Below are positions 1 through 8,725 of a stretch of DNA of 64,000 bases, one piece after another. Within the stretch, counting starts at the first letter, position 1. Each line of letters starts with the position of its first letter. The notes beneath the pieces are model-generated. The model did not search any database, was not told the origin of the DNA, and saw only the letters and a list, made by a program, of their open reading frames with translations. This stretch comes from Deinococcus sp. AB2017081 (GTDB lineage Bacteria > Deinococcota > Deinococci > Deinococcales > Deinococcaceae). Location of the stretch: NCBI RefSeq assembly GCF_034440735.1, contig NZ_CP140098.1, positions 60,001 through 124,000 on the forward strand, given 5' to 3'. A program made the translations under genes and the position numbers.

Positions 1-3
1 TTA

Positions 4-9
4 CTCCTT
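4..9 (-). promoter_or_regulatory. Possible ribosome binding site of a gene off the left edge
   Basis: On the minus strand the window ends with AAGGAG followed by TAA. This would be a good Shine-Dalgarno sequence for a leftward gene whose start codon lies just outside the window. No coding sequence of that gene is visible, so this is inference from one motif. Confidence 0.25.
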
Positions 10-155
10 CTTCAGTCTGGATCCTGTGGTTCTGGCCGGGAGAAGCGGAGCGTCCATTCTGGACGGCCACTCGCCGGACGGGATCAGACAAGCCTTCCGA
101 CTGTAGCACACCGTCGTGGCTGGTGGTAGGGCGGCATGGCAGCCCAGACACAGAA

Positions 156-185
156 CAGCCGGATGCCCCTGAGGACACCCGGCTG
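156..185 (-). terminator. Hairpin downstream of the GlsB-like gene
   Basis: A perfect 7-bp inverted repeat (CAGCCGG and CCGGCTG) starts about 15 bases after the stop codon at 200. On the minus strand it is followed by a T-rich but not pure T stretch. It fits an intrinsic terminator of moderate quality. Confidence 0.4.
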
Positions 186-199
186 CCGGAGACGGTCGC

Positions 200-469
200 T
201 CAGCGCAGAACGCGCAGCGCCTTGAGGATGGCGATCAGGACGACACTGCCGACCACGCCCCAGATGATGCTCCAGAAGCTGAAGCCGTTGCCGGCCGCCG
301 CCGCGCCGCCGATACCCAGCAGGTTGGCGAAGATGAACTGCGCAAGGACTGCACCGACGATACCGATCAGGATATTGGCGACCGCACCCTGCTGGGCGTC
401 GGTCTTCATGATGAGGCTCGCCAGCCAACCGCACAGCGCACCGACCAAAATAAGGATGATCCAACTCAT
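200..469 (-). CDS. GlsB/YeaQ/YmgE family stress-response membrane protein
   Basis: This 89-residue protein belongs by pattern to the transglycosylase-associated (GlsB/YeaQ/YmgE) family. Members are small inner-membrane proteins induced by stress, and their biochemical role is not settled. Three hydrophobic segments are visible, at about residues 2-20, 29-50 and 62-85, with Gly-rich helices typical of the family. The length matches the family norm of 80-90 residues. The ATG at 469 is preceded by a strong AGGAGG site, so this gene uses a Shine-Dalgarno start, unlike many neighbours. It stands alone, with a 426-base gap to the plus-strand homoserine kinase gene and a hairpin after its stop. Confidence 0.85.
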   Translation of the reverse strand: MSWIILILVGALCGWLASLIMKTDAQQGAVANILIGIVGAVLAQFIFANLLGIGGAAAAGNGFSFWSIIWGVVGSVVLIAILKALRVLR

Positions 470-895
470 GTGTGTTCCTCCTGGACGTACATGGGGTCAA
501 CGAACAGACTCGTTGTGTGGGCAGCATGAAACTGCGTCCAGACGTCTAATGTAGAACGCCCCACATTCTCAAGATGGACAGAAGGCGGGATGGATGTCCC
601 GTCAACCCGACCTGAACCTCAGGCCTGGAACTGTGCCGTTCGGTTCTCATTCCTGACGGAGATGGGCGGTTCCGGGAGCACCCTGTGGCCGGACGGCAGG
701 TTGTCTTGAGGTCGTCGCCCAGATCGCCCTGCCCGGTCGCGTACCATGACCGGCAGCGTCCCTCCGGGGGCATCAAGGAGTCTGCATGCCTGGCACCAGC
801 ATCGCGCCCCGAGCGTCTGTCCGCCCACGTGGGCGGCGTTCTTTCCATAACACGGCATCCGGGCGATCCGGCGTCGCCCGGCTGTGGAGTGACCT
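470..895. other. Intergenic region upstream of thrB
   Basis: The region between the divergent GlsB-like and thrB genes holds no recognisable gene. It contains the GlsB ribosome binding site at its left edge, a short CGGGA/TCCCG hairpin near 580-595, and a small arginine-rich reading frame at 786-899 listed separately. No convincing -35/-10 pair for thrB was found. Confidence 0.5.
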
Positions 896-899
896 GTGA
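786..899 (+). CDS. Possible 37-residue upstream ORF overlapping the thrB start
   Basis: An ATG preceded by CAAGGAG five bases upstream opens a 37-codon frame that ends in TGA at 897-899. The stop overlaps the GTG start of thrB in a GTGA arrangement. The peptide is rich in Arg and Ser and resembles no family I know. It could be a coupling leader for thrB, or chance, because open frames are common in DNA this GC-rich. The Shine-Dalgarno and the exact overlap are the only support. Confidence 0.25.
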   Translation: MPGTSIAPRASVRPRGRRSFHNTASGRSGVARLWSDL

Positions 900-1801
900 C
901 CTTCACCGTCCGGGCGCCGGCGAGCAGCGCCAACCTCGGGCCGGGCTTCGACTCGCTGGGCCTGAGCGTGCCGCTGTACACGACCGTGCGCGTGACGCGC
1001 CAGGACAGCACGGAGGTCGTCCCGCTGGGCGAGGCGCTGGACGGTACGCCCGCCGACGAGAGCAACTACGTGTACCGGGCGATGCTGCTGGCCGCCAAAC
1101 GCGCCGGGCGACCCCTGCCGCCCGCGCGGGTGGAGATCGAGACCGAGGTGCCGCTGGCGCGTGGGCTGGGTTCCAGCGCCGCCGCCCTGGTGGCCGGGAT
1201 CGTCGCCGGCAACGAGCTGCTGGGCCGCCCGCTGGACGGCGAGGCGGTGCTGGATGTCGCCGCGCGCGAGGAGGGCCATCCCGACAACGTGGCGCCGGCG
1301 CTGTTCGGGGGCATCGTGGTCGCCACGCTGGACAAGCTGGGCACCCACTACATCCGGCTCGATCCCCCTGCGCACCTGGGCGTGACCGTCCTGGTGCCGG
1401 ACTTCGAGCTGAGCACCAGCAAGGCCCGCGCCGTGCTGCCCCGCGAGTACAGCCGCGCCGACGCCGTCCACGCCCTGTCGCACGCGGCGCTGCTGGCCGC
1501 CGCCCTGAGTGTGGGCCGGCTGGATCTGCTGCGGCACGCCATGCAGGACTACATCCATCAGGTGTGGCGCGCACCGCTGGTGCCAGGCCTGAGCGACATC
1601 CTGGACGACGCCCACCGGCATGGAGCGCTGGGGGCAGCCCTGAGCGGCGCCGGTCCCACCGTGCTGTGCTTCCACGACACGCGCGAGGACACCGGTCGCC
1701 TGCACACCTACCTGCACGGTGTCATGACGAGAAACGGCCTGACCGGACGCGTGCTCGATCTGCCCATCGACGCGGCCGGCACGGTGACCGAACACGCCTA
1801 G
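896..1801 (+). CDS. thrB: Homoserine kinase
   Basis: ThrB phosphorylates homoserine with ATP to O-phosphohomoserine in cytoplasmic threonine synthesis. The 301-residue protein has the GHMP-kinase hallmarks: an N-terminal [11 protein letters not shown] segment (residues 9-19), the phosphate-binding loop [12 protein letters not shown] (86-97), a [13 protein letters not shown] segment, and a C-terminal ALSGAGPTV motif. The length is normal for bacterial ThrB. The start is a GTG, which directly gives the conserved N-terminus. A possible 37-codon ORF overlaps this start. No other threonine genes (thrA, thrC) are visible nearby, so it is not part of a visible thr operon. A PIG-L family gene follows 42 bases downstream on the same strand. 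Confidence 0.93.
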   Translation: MTFTVRAPASSANLGPGFDSLGLSVPLYTTVRVTRQDSTEVVPLGEALDGTPADESNYVYRAMLLAAKRAGRPLPPARVEIETEVPLARGLGSSAAALVAGIVAGNELLGRPLDGEAVLDVAAREEGHPDNVAPALFGGIVVATLDKLGTHYIRLDPPAHLGVTVLVPDFELSTSKARAVLPREYSRADAVHALSHAALLAAALSVGRLDLLRHAMQDYIHQVWRAPLVPGLSDILDDAHRHGALGAALSGAGPTVLCFHDTREDTGRLHTYLHGVMTRNGLTGRVLDLPIDAAGTVTEHA

Positions 1802-1843
1802 GTCTGGCATGACCGCGGCCGGCGCCCCGCCGGGCCGGTTCCG

Positions 1844-2833
1844 GTGACGCGCCGGCGCCCGAAGCTGGGCCGCCGGCCGTGGTGGCCCGCGCTGCTGATT
1901 GCCGGGGCGGGGCTGGCCGCGTGGATCAATGTGCCGCTCCCGATCCGTCCGTTCGACGGCAGTGCAGACCGGGTTCGGGCCCTGCCGGCCCTGGACGGGT
2001 TTCACGCCGGGCAGCGCGTCCTGGTGCTGTCGCCCCACCCGGACGACGAGACGCTGTGCTGCGCCGGCATGATCCAGCAGGCCCGCGCTGCCGGCGCGGA
2101 GGTGTGGATCACCTGGGTGACCGCCGGGGACGGCTTCGAGTTCGACGCGGCGCTGACCGAACGGGTGCTGCGGCCCCGCGCCCAGAACATGCGAGACCTC
2201 GGGGCCACGCGCGTGCTGGAAGCGAGGGCGGCGGCCCAGGTGCTCGGCGTGCCCCGCGACCACACCGTCGTGCTGGGCTACCCCGATCGGGGCCTCGCGC
2301 GCCTGACCACCAGCAATGTCGTCCGGCCGTATACGGCGCCCCGCACGGACGCGTCGGCGGTGTATGTCGCCGGCGCCCTGACCCCCGGCGCGCCGTACAC
2401 CGGGCAGGCGCTGGACGCCGACCTGAACCGGGTGCTCGACACCGTGAGGCCAGACGTGGTGCTGGCCCCTGCACCGCAGGACTTCCACACCGATCACCAC
2501 ACCCTGGCCCTCCTGAGCATCCGGCTGATGGCCCAGCGCCGTCAGGAGGATCGTCTGCGGTTCTGGATCGTGCATGGGGGCATCGAATGGCCGGTGCCCA
2601 AGGGCCGGCACGAGACGCTGCCGCTGACCATTCCGCCGCGTGGCCGGACGCTGGCGTGGGAACGCGCCGACCTGACCCCCGCCGAGGTCGCCCGCAAGCG
2701 GGACGCCGTGGCCGTGTACCGGACGCAGACCCGCGTCCTGGGGCGGTTCATGGAGGCCTTCGTGCGGCGCAACGAGCTGCTCAGTCCCGACGCACCGGAT
2801 CCCGATCCCGCCCCGGAGCCCGCAGCCCCATGA
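1844..2833 (+). CDS. PIG-L (LmbE-like) family deacetylase, membrane-anchored
   Basis: The family removes N-acetyl groups from N-acetylglucosamine-type substrates using zinc; the substrate here is unknown. The 329-residue protein has a basic N-terminus, one hydrophobic segment (about 14-32) that acts as a signal anchor or uncleaved signal, then the catalytic PHPDDE motif at 64-69. A later zinc-binding HTDHH-like segment (DFHTDHHT) is also present. The C-terminus is Pro/Asp-rich. The GTG start at 1844 overlaps the stop of a 12-codon mini-frame beginning at 1809. The last 53 bases overlap the convergent GNAT gene. Probably acts outside or at the membrane. Confidence 0.85.
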   Translation: MTRRRPKLGRRPWWPALLIAGAGLAAWINVPLPIRPFDGSADRVRALPALDGFHAGQRVLVLSPHPDDETLCCAGMIQQARAAGAEVWITWVTAGDGFEFDAALTERVLRPRAQNMRDLGATRVLEARAAAQVLGVPRDHTVVLGYPDRGLARLTTSNVVRPYTAPRTDASAVYVAGALTPGAPYTGQALDADLNRVLDTVRPDVVLAPAPQDFHTDHHTLALLSIRLMAQRRQEDRLRFWIVHGGIEWPVPKGRHETLPLTIPPRGRTLAWERADLTPAEVARKRDAVAVYRTQTRVLGRFMEAFVRRNELLSPDAPDPDPAPEPAAP

Positions 2834-3443
2834 GGACGTGCGTGGCCGGGTGGCCGAGCCATGGCGTCCACAGCGGCGTGATCCTTGTCTCCAGCACCTC
2901 GAACCCCAGCCGTCGGTACAGCCCCAGGGCCGCGACGTTCTCGGTGGTGGTGGAGAGCTGCACGCCCGGCACGCCCAGACCGCCGAGCACACTCAGGTGA
3001 GCCTCCAGCAGCCGCCGGCCCGCGCCCGCACCACGGGCGGCCGGCAGCAGGTTCAGATGCAGATGCGCCGGGAACGCCCGCCAGTCGGCGTGGGGGGAGG
3101 GGTAGAGCGCCGCGCGCCACAGGTAACGCAGGCTCCGCAGCGTCGCGCTGGTGGGCCTCCGTCGGATCACCTGCCGCGCGACCACCCGGCTCAGGGCCTG
3201 CCGGTAGCGGTCATGCTCCGGCGCTCCCAGCACATACCCGACGACCTCGCCCGCACGCTCGGCCACGAAGCTGCCGGCCCCGGTTCCCTGGACATATGGC
3301 CCGATCCACAGGGCACCGAACAGCGCCTGATCCGGGAAATAGACCCGCGCGGACTGTCCGAAGAACCCCGTGAGATACGCGACGCGGGCCACGTCTGCCC
3401 AGTCCCGGGGACACACCGGACGGATCATGAGGGCAGCAGGCAC
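2781..3443 (-). CDS. GNAT family N-acetyltransferase
   Basis: The 220-residue protein shows the GNAT fold: an N-terminal IRPV-type strand, a central VAERAGEVVGYVLG strand pair, and the acetyl-CoA pyrophosphate loop AARGAGAGRRL. A conserved C-terminal NVAALGLYRRLGFE segment follows. The substrate cannot be told. The GTG at 3443 lies 6 bases after a TACACT box (3450-3455), so I chose it as a leaderless start; the in-frame ATG at 3428 is an alternative. The 3' end overlaps the convergent PIG-L gene by 53 bases, so the two transcripts would collide or pair. Confidence 0.85.
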   Translation of the reverse strand: MPAALMIRPVCPRDWADVARVAYLTGFFGQSARVYFPDQALFGALWIGPYVQGTGAGSFVAERAGEVVGYVLGAPEHDRYRQALSRVVARQVIRRRPTSATLRSLRYLWRAALYPSPHADWRAFPAHLHLNLLPAARGAGAGRRLLEAHLSVLGGLGVPGVQLSTTTENVAALGLYRRLGFEVLETRITPLWTPWLGHPATHVLMGLRAPGRDRDPVRRD

Positions 3444-3593
3444 CCGTGCAGTGTAGAGACCGGCACACCCGGACGACGCCAGTCGTCGTGGCCGTCGGGG
3501 GGAGGCGTCCCCCCGCTGGACGAATGGGGGATCAATCTGTGCTCAAGGCCAGCTATTCGGGGAGTGCCGGCAGTCCGGCGTACGGTGGGAGGC

Positions 3594-3860
3594 ATGGACG
3601 ATTTCCCGGCAGCGGACGCGGTGTGGCGGTATCTGGCAGGTCAGGGGTGCGAGCGGCGACGCACGGAGCAGCGGCCCCCGGACGGCCGCAAGGTGCACAT
3701 CGTCCAGATCTGGCGACACGGGGTGCTGCTGGCGACCGGCGAACATGCCGATCCCCGCTTGGCGTCCTCACGTGCGCTGCTCGATGCCGTGCAGCTCCTG
3801 GCACCACCGGAACGGCCCCGGCTGCCTGCCCGGCCTGCCTACCCCCTGGTCGGGGCGTAG
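3594..3860 (+). CDS. Small hypothetical protein
   Basis: An 88-residue frame begins at ATG 3594, with a TACGGT box at 3581-3586 and a 7-base gap containing GGGAGG. It therefore has both a leaderless-type and a Shine-Dalgarno-type context. The protein looks soluble and coding: mixed composition with a basic HIVQIWRHGVLLATGEHAD core, ending in a Pro-rich tail. I do not recognise a family. It lies divergently from the GNAT gene. Confidence 0.5.
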   Translation: MDDFPAADAVWRYLAGQGCERRRTEQRPPDGRKVHIVQIWRHGVLLATGEHADPRLASSRALLDAVQLLAPPERPRLPARPAYPLVGA

Positions 3861-4312
3861 CAGGCCACATACCGCGTCCCCGCCGACCTGGCCGGATACC
3901 GATGTGGCCACGGCTCGCCAGGCCCTCCGCGTGCCGGCCGTCGGTTGCGCGGTGGGGAACTGGCGCCGGTGGGGAGTACGCGTGCCGGGGAGCCATCACC
4001 TGACCCTCAGGCCACCTTAGACCGGGCCTGACGGGCCGCTCACATTGATCCCGTCCCTACAGAACCGGCCATGATGCCGCTGCACACTCACCGCGTTGCA
4101 CCTGTTCAATGGCTGTTCCCGGAAGAGCCTGGCGAGCCGTGCAACCAATACTGCTCCCTCCACCCCCGCCCTGGGGGTGTTGTCGTGGCAGCGGGCGGGC
4201 ACCGCAGCCCACTTCCAGACGTCCGGCGACGGCCTCGATGATCCGGCCCCATTGGGTCGCCAGCGGTGCCTGCCCCTGCTGACATCTGTGGTCGGCGGCG
4301 CGGCAGGACAAC
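3861..4312. other. Intergenic region with no recognised gene
   Basis: About 450 bases between the small hypothetical gene and the tRNA terminator. The only structure I see is a strong CACCCCC/GGGGGTG hairpin at 4161-4179 followed by TTGT, which may end transcription from the left. Reading frames here look like GC-driven noise. Confidence 0.5.
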
Positions 4313-4336
4313 AAAAAACCCCCTCTTCTCAGAGGG
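4313..4336 (-). terminator. Terminator of tRNA-Pro
   Basis: On the minus strand a CCCTCT-GAGA-AGAGGG hairpin (4321-4336) is followed directly by G2 and a run of six T (4313-4318). It starts 8 bases after the tRNA CCA end. This is a classical intrinsic terminator. Confidence 0.85.
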
Positions 4337-4343
4337 AGTGTGC

Positions 4344-4420
<77 letters not shown>

Positions 4421-4435
4421 CTATCCAGCCACAGG

Positions 4436-4464
4436 ACTATAGACGCCGCGGCGGGCGCGGTCAA
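4436..4464 (-). promoter_or_regulatory. Sigma-70 promoter of tRNA-Pro
   Basis: Reading the minus strand, TTGACC (4464-4459), a 17-base spacer and TATAGT (4441-4436) form a near-consensus housekeeping promoter. The -10 box ends 15 bases before the mature tRNA 5' end. Confidence 0.8.
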
Positions 4465-4504
4465 GTGTGGGAACCGGGAGGCGACCGGTGCCGTACACCG
4501 GGGC

Positions 4505-5287
4505 ATGGAATTCACCTGGACAGCCACCACCGAACGTACCCTCAGCGCCGGCAGCGCCCGGCTGGATGTGCTGGAGTACAGTGCCGCGCCCATGGAGGGG
4601 CCGCTGCAGGGCTTCCCGCAGATGCTTGCCCGGCCGGCCCGCTGGCGGCAGCTCGCGGTGCACGTGAACGGCGGCACTGCCACGCTGGAGTCCGGTGCAC
4701 TGCAGTACCTGCGGGGCGATCTGGAGATGCAGGCCGTGTCTGCCGCCGGTGGCGGGGGCGGCCTGGGCGGCTTCCTGCGCGGCGCGGTCACTGCCGCCGC
4801 GACCGGCGAGGGCATGTACAAGACGGCGTTCCGGGGATCCGGCGTGATCTACACCGAACCGACCCGCCTGCACCTGCTGCTGGGCGAACTGCGCGGCGAG
4901 TCCGTGATCGTGGACGACGGCGCGTTCGTCGCCTGCACGGGAGACATCGCCGTGAGCCGCCACGTGAACCAGGGCTTCGCACAGATGGTCGGCAGCGGCG
5001 AGGGCCGCGTACAGCCCAAGCTGACCGGCAGCGGCATCTTTGCCCTGCAGAGCCCCGTGCCGCCCGAGGAATTCCAGATCCTGGAACTCCAGAATGACTC
5101 CCTGAAGGTCGACGGCAATCTGGTCGTGGCGTACACGGACGGCCTGACCTTCACCGTCGAGCGCAGCGCCCGTGGCCTGCTGGGCAGCGGCAAGACTGGC
5201 GAGGGCTTCGTGCAGGCCTTCCGGGGCACGGGCCGCGTGTGGCTGGCTCCCACCCTGCCCCTGCACGTGGGCGGCGTGACCGGCTGA
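4505..5287 (+). CDS. AIM24 family protein
   Basis: The 260-residue protein matches the AIM24/TIGR00266 family, a beta-rich fold whose bacterial role is unknown; the yeast namesake affects mitochondrial inner-membrane organisation. Supporting features are the repeated short beta segments, the Gly-rich patch near residues 80-95 followed by [12 protein letters not shown], and the late [20 protein letters not shown] segment. There is no signal peptide. A TACACC box 5 bases before the ATG resembles the local leaderless promoters but lacks the final T. The gene lies between tRNA-Pro (opposite strand) and the BCS1-like gene, with no clear operon partner. Confidence 0.8.
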   Translation: MEFTWTATTERTLSAGSARLDVLEYSAAPMEGPLQGFPQMLARPARWRQLAVHVNGGTATLESGALQYLRGDLEMQAVSAAGGGGGLGGFLRGAVTAAATGEGMYKTAFRGSGVIYTEPTRLHLLLGELRGESVIVDDGAFVACTGDIAVSRHVNQGFAQMVGSGEGRVQPKLTGSGIFALQSPVPPEEFQILELQNDSLKVDGNLVVAYTDGLTFTVERSARGLLGSGKTGEGFVQAFRGTGRVWLAPTLPLHVGGVTG

Positions 5288-5318
5288 TACGGATTCCGTC
5301 CGATTTCCTTTTCCCCCT

Positions 5319-5395
5319 GCTGCGCAGCTCTGCGAGCCCGGTCGGATTGAATCCCGTTTTCAACGGGATGTGGTCGGAGTCCGGATGACCCCCAG
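5319..5395 (+). repeat. Palindromic dispersed repeat, copy A
   Basis: This intergenic segment resembles the one at 50056-50139. Both start with a GCTGCGCA..CTGC block, then an internal hairpin (here ATCCCGTT-TTC-AACGGGAT at 5351-5369), then a GGTCG.AGTCCGG block ending in a CCCAG-like word. Hairpin arms differ between the copies yet still pair. The function is unknown; it may also end AIM24 transcription. Confidence 0.5.
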
Positions 5396-5577
5396 CCCCG
5401 CCAGGGCACGTAGGCCCGCCTCTGCCATCCGGCGCAGGCGGGCTCTTTCGTTTCTGCTTACGCTGAGGATGTTCCCGCCTGCCTGCTGGCCGGCTTCCCT
5501 TGCCCCTGCGCGGCCACGCTCTGTGCCTCCCGGCGATCCGGGGAGGCCGCCGCCCCACGACGACCGGACGACCACCC

Positions 5578-6918
5578 ATGGACATCCCCGACATCCACAC
5601 CCTGTGGCGAGACCTGCACGCGGCCGTCACGCAGACCCTGGCGACCAACCAGTTCGCGCAGGGCGGCGTGATGATCGCCGCGCTGAGCGCGCTGGCGGTG
5701 TTCGCCCGCAGCCTGCCGGGCCAGCTCTGGCACTGGCTGCTGGGCCGATACACCATCACGCTGGACGTACAGGGCGACGACGCCGCGTTTCCGTGGCTGG
5801 CCGCGTGGCTCGCCGCGCAGCCGGTCGGGCACCGCCTGCGGCACCTGGGGGTGGTCACGCGCTTCAACGAACAGATGGGCGGCCAGAACCTGACCCTGGG
5901 CATCGACCGCGACGGCGACGAGGTCAACGTCCGGCTGGTGCCGCTGAGCGGGCAGGTGCTGGTGCGCGTGCAGGGCCACTGGATCCTGGCGCGTCCCCTG
6001 CGCACGCAGCGGCAGGGGCAGAACGAGCGGCTGCTGGGCGGCTTCACCCACAGCCTGACGTTGCAGATGCTGAGCAGCTCGCGCCATGTGATCCCGCAGG
6101 TGCTGCGCGGCGCGTACGAGTTCACCGCCGGGAAGGCCGACGGCCGCGTGGAGATCCACGTTCCCGAGTACCAGGGCTGGACGCTCGCCGAGCGCCGCGC
6201 GGCCCGCTCCCTGGACACCCTGATCTACGACGGCGACCTCGTGGGCGGCCTGCACGCCGACCTGAGCGCGTTCTTCGCCGACCGGGAATGGTACGCGGGC
6301 ATGGGCATCCCGTACCGGCGCGGCTACCTGCTGCACGGCCCGCCCGGCAACGGCAAGAGCAGTCTGGTCGCCGCGCTGGCCGGCGCCTTCGGCCTGAACG
6401 TGTGCGTGCTGAACCTTGCCACGCCGGATCTGAGCGACGACCGCCTGACCAGCCTGCTGACCAACCTGCCCCGCCGCGCCCTGCTGCTGCTGGAGGACAT
6501 CGACGCCGTGTTCGTGGGCCGCGAACCCCGTGCCCCCACCGTGAAGCTCTCCTTCAACGGCCTGCTGAACGCGCTGGACGGCGTCGCAGCTGGCGAAGGC
6601 CGCGTGGCCTTCATGACCACCAACGATCTGGCGGGCCTGGACGCCGCGCTGATCCGCCCCGGCCGCGCCGACCGGCATGTATTGATCGGCAACGCCACCC
6701 GTGCCCAGGTCGGCGGGATGCTGCGCCGCTTCTGGCCCACGTGGACGGACGCCGACATCGCCCTGCTGCTGCACGGCGTGCCGGACGGGCTGCTGAGCAT
6801 GGCCCGCGTGCAGGAATACCTGCTGGAGCGCCGGGCCGATGCGGAGGCAGTGCGGCGGGACTGGGGGGAGCTGGTCGGGCACGGATGCCCCACGCGGTTG
6901 CGGCTGCTGGCGGGGTGA
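5578..6918 (+). CDS. BCS1-like AAA ATPase
   Basis: The 446-residue protein has the layout of BCS1: a hydrophobic N-terminal segment (about 24-45), a BCS1-specific region to about residue 215, and one AAA domain. Visible motifs are Walker A GPPGNGKS (254-261), Walker B LLLLEDIDA, and a DAALIRPGRADRH second-region-of-homology segment with the arginine finger. Mitochondrial BCS1 translocates the folded Rieske protein during cytochrome bc1 assembly; bacterial homologues are mostly uncharacterised. I chose the ATG at 5578 (MDIPDI), because the upstream extension is Arg/Pro-rich noise. No cytochrome genes are adjacent, so the client is unknown. Confidence 0.8.
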   Translation: MDIPDIHTLWRDLHAAVTQTLATNQFAQGGVMIAALSALAVFARSLPGQLWHWLLGRYTITLDVQGDDAAFPWLAAWLAAQPVGHRLRHLGVVTRFNEQMGGQNLTLGIDRDGDEVNVRLVPLSGQVLVRVQGHWILARPLRTQRQGQNERLLGGFTHSLTLQMLSSSRHVIPQVLRGAYEFTAGKADGRVEIHVPEYQGWTLAERRAARSLDTLIYDGDLVGGLHADLSAFFADREWYAGMGIPYRRGYLLHGPPGNGKSSLVAALAGAFGLNVCVLNLATPDLSDDRLTSLLTNLPRRALLLLEDIDAVFVGREPRAPTVKLSFNGLLNALDGVAAGEGRVAFMTTNDLAGLDAALIRPGRADRHVLIGNATRAQVGGMLRRFWPTWTDADIALLLHGVPDGLLSMARVQEYLLERRADAEAVRRDWGELVGHGCPTRLRLLAG

Positions 6919-7191
6919 AGGGCAGATTCAAAGAGATACCGGAAGGTGGGCGCCTACGGCGGGCTCCCCAACCCCCTCTCCCCGCAGGGGACAGTGTGAG
7001 CGGGTCAGCCTACGTTCATGGAATCAGAGGAGCGAAGGGCCGCCCCTGAGCGGATGGGGCCACGGAAGGTGGCATTCGGTCAGGGCAGGGTGGGGTGCTT
7101 CGTCCTGAACCGCTCTCAAGATGGTTCTTTCGTCCCCGCTGGACAGACACGCCGACCTGCGCGGCGTTCTCCCATGCTTTCATGCCCCCAG
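6919..7191. other. Intergenic region with dispersed-repeat sequence
   Basis: The gap between the BCS1-like and AEC genes holds a CCCTCTCCCCGCAGGGG-type hairpin near 6975 and the repeat core at 7070-7104 listed separately. No gene or clear promoter is seen. Confidence 0.5.
7070..7104 (+). repeat. Dispersed intergenic repeat core, copy 1
   Basis: The 35 bases containing TGGCATTCGGTCAGGG and GGTGGGGTGC recur on the minus strand at 16003-16038, with one substitution and one single-base indel. Looser similarity (an upstream CGTTCATG word) extends the match to about 100 bases. Both copies are intergenic. Confidence 0.8.
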
Positions 7192-8118
7192 ATGTTCCAG
7201 GCCCTCAGCAGCGTGTTGTTCCCCGTCATCCTGGTGGCCGGTCTGGGGGCGCTGCTCTCGTCGCGGTTTCCCATCGATCAGGGCACGATCTCGCGGATCA
7301 CGCTGTACCTGCTGTCGCCGGCGCTGGTGCTGGACGTACTGCTGAAAACACCCGTACAGGTGGGCGAAGCGCTGCACCTGGGCGTGGCCTACGCGGTCAC
7401 GCTGCTGGCGTGCCTGGGGCTGGGCTGGCTGTGCGGCCTGGGACGGCCGGGGCTGACGCAGCGCAGCTACAGCGCCAGTGTGGGCATCTGGAACAGCGGG
7501 AACATGGGGCTGCCCATCGCGCTGTTCGCGTTCGGACAGGCGGGCTTCGAGCGGGCCACGGTGCTGTTCCTGGCGTCGTTTGTAGGGATGTACGCGGTCG
7601 GGCCGGCGGTCTACAGCCTGGGCCGGGGCGGCATGAGTGCGCTGGACGCCGTGAAAGACATCCTGCGCCTGCCCGCCATCTGGGCGACCGTGCTGGGCGT
7701 GGCGCTGCGGCTGCTGCACGTGCCGCTGCCCGAGGGTCTGACGCGGGGCGTGTCGCTGCTGGCCCAGGCCACGCTGCCCATGGTGCTGCTCGCGCTGGGG
7801 CTGCATCTGGGGGCGGCCGGTCGCCCCCGCGTGAATGCGAGGCTGTGGCTCGCCAGCGGAGCGCGGCTGATCGGCGGCCCCGTGATCGCGCTGGGCGTGG
7901 GCCGGGTGCTGGGGCTGGACGCACAGAATCTGGCCGTGCTGGTGCTGTCGGCCAGCATGCCCACGGCAGTGAATGCCCTGCTGATCGCCCGCGAATACGA
8001 CGCGGACGTCGAGACGGTCGCCGGGGTCGCCACGCTGAGCACGCTGCTGTCGGTGGTGACGATCGCAGGTGTGGTGACGCTGCTGCCCACGCTGACCGGG
8101 GCACCGCTGCACCCCTGA
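7192..8118 (+). CDS. AEC family permease (auxin efflux carrier-like)
   Basis: The 308-residue protein is almost entirely hydrophobic, with about ten transmembrane helices in two halves, as in the AEC (auxin efflux carrier) family. Family-type segments include the N-terminal LFPVILVAGLGALL, the mid-protein SASVGIWNSGNMGLP, and the C-terminal SASMPTAVNALLIAREYDAD. Bacterial members export or import small organic acids or amino acids; no substrate can be assigned here. I prefer the ATG at 7192 (MFQALSS); the in-frame ATG at 7174 adds six residues. It stands alone between a repeat region and the candidate restriction genes. Confidence 0.85.
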   Translation: MFQALSSVLFPVILVAGLGALLSSRFPIDQGTISRITLYLLSPALVLDVLLKTPVQVGEALHLGVAYAVTLLACLGLGWLCGLGRPGLTQRSYSASVGIWNSGNMGLPIALFAFGQAGFERATVLFLASFVGMYAVGPAVYSLGRGGMSALDAVKDILRLPAIWATVLGVALRLLHVPLPEGLTRGVSLLAQATLPMVLLALGLHLGAAGRPRVNARLWLASGARLIGGPVIALGVGRVLGLDAQNLAVLVLSASMPTAVNALLIAREYDADVETVAGVATLSTLLSVVTIAGVVTLLPTLTGAPLHP

Positions 8119-8169
8119 GCGCAGCTGACCTGCGGCCCACCATCAATGTGCATCTGCCACACTCTGGTC

Positions 8170-8715
8170 ATGCACGATACCGAAGACCGGGCGCACTGGT
8201 TCGCGCTGGGCTGCGAGCAGGAGGCCGCGTTCGTGACCGACACCGCGCCCCACCTGGGCGTGAGCATGTGCGTGAATCCGGCAAAGGCACGTGACAAGTA
8301 CGCCATCGACCTGCTGTGGGAGACCAGCCCTGGCGTGCATGTCCTGACCGACCTGAAGACGCAGAACACGCCGTTCTTCTCGGCCCGGCGGTACGGGAAG
8401 GATCCGGGGCGCACCGTGACCTTCAATCTGAAGGATCTGAAACGCTACGAGGAGCGCTACCCGCAGGCCCGCGTGGTGTTTCACGTGTGCTGGACACAGA
8501 CGCAGATGACCATCCGGGGCCAGACCTACCGCGTGCCGCCCCTGCATGGCGTGTGGTGGGCAGATGTGCCCGGGATCCGCGCCATCGTCGACCGGGACGC
8601 TGTACAGCATGCCTACCAGCGGCGCGTGAACGACACGCAGGGCAACGCGAAGGGCAGTTACCTGCTCGCACTGGACGACCTGACGCTGCTGGGGCTGTTG
8701 CCCGTGCCCACGTAG
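8170..8715 (+). CDS. Unknown protein, candidate PD-(D/E)xK nuclease beside a DNA methyltransferase
   Basis: The 181-residue protein matches no family I recognise with certainty. It has a possible PD-(D/E)xK nuclease signature: Glu18 in an N-terminal helix, Asp47 in YAIDLLW, and Asp61-Leu-Lys63 in a VLTDLKTQ strand, with spacing usual for this superfamily. A basic middle region and a Trp-rich segment (GVWWADVPGIRA) follow. I chose the ATG at 8170, 6 bases after CACACT. Its TAG stop at 8713-8715 is also the first half of the -10 box of the methyltransferase gene that starts 10 bases later. The position suggests the restriction partner of that methyltransferase. This is inference; no activity can be read from sequence. 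Confidence 0.6.
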   Translation: MHDTEDRAHWFALGCEQEAAFVTDTAPHLGVSMCVNPAKARDKYAIDLLWETSPGVHVLTDLKTQNTPFFSARRYGKDPGRTVTFNLKDLKRYEERYPQARVVFHVCWTQTQMTIRGQTYRVPPLHGVWWADVPGIRAIVDRDAVQHAYQRRVNDTQGNAKGSYLLALDDLTLLGLLPVPT

Positions 8716-8725
8716 ACTGGTCGCA

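Noticed and set aside
773..2992. Very long minus-strand reading frame across thrB and the PIG-L gene
   Set aside because: It is antisense to two clearly identified genes and has the His/Gln/Arg/Gly-rich composition typical of antisense frames in GC-rich DNA.
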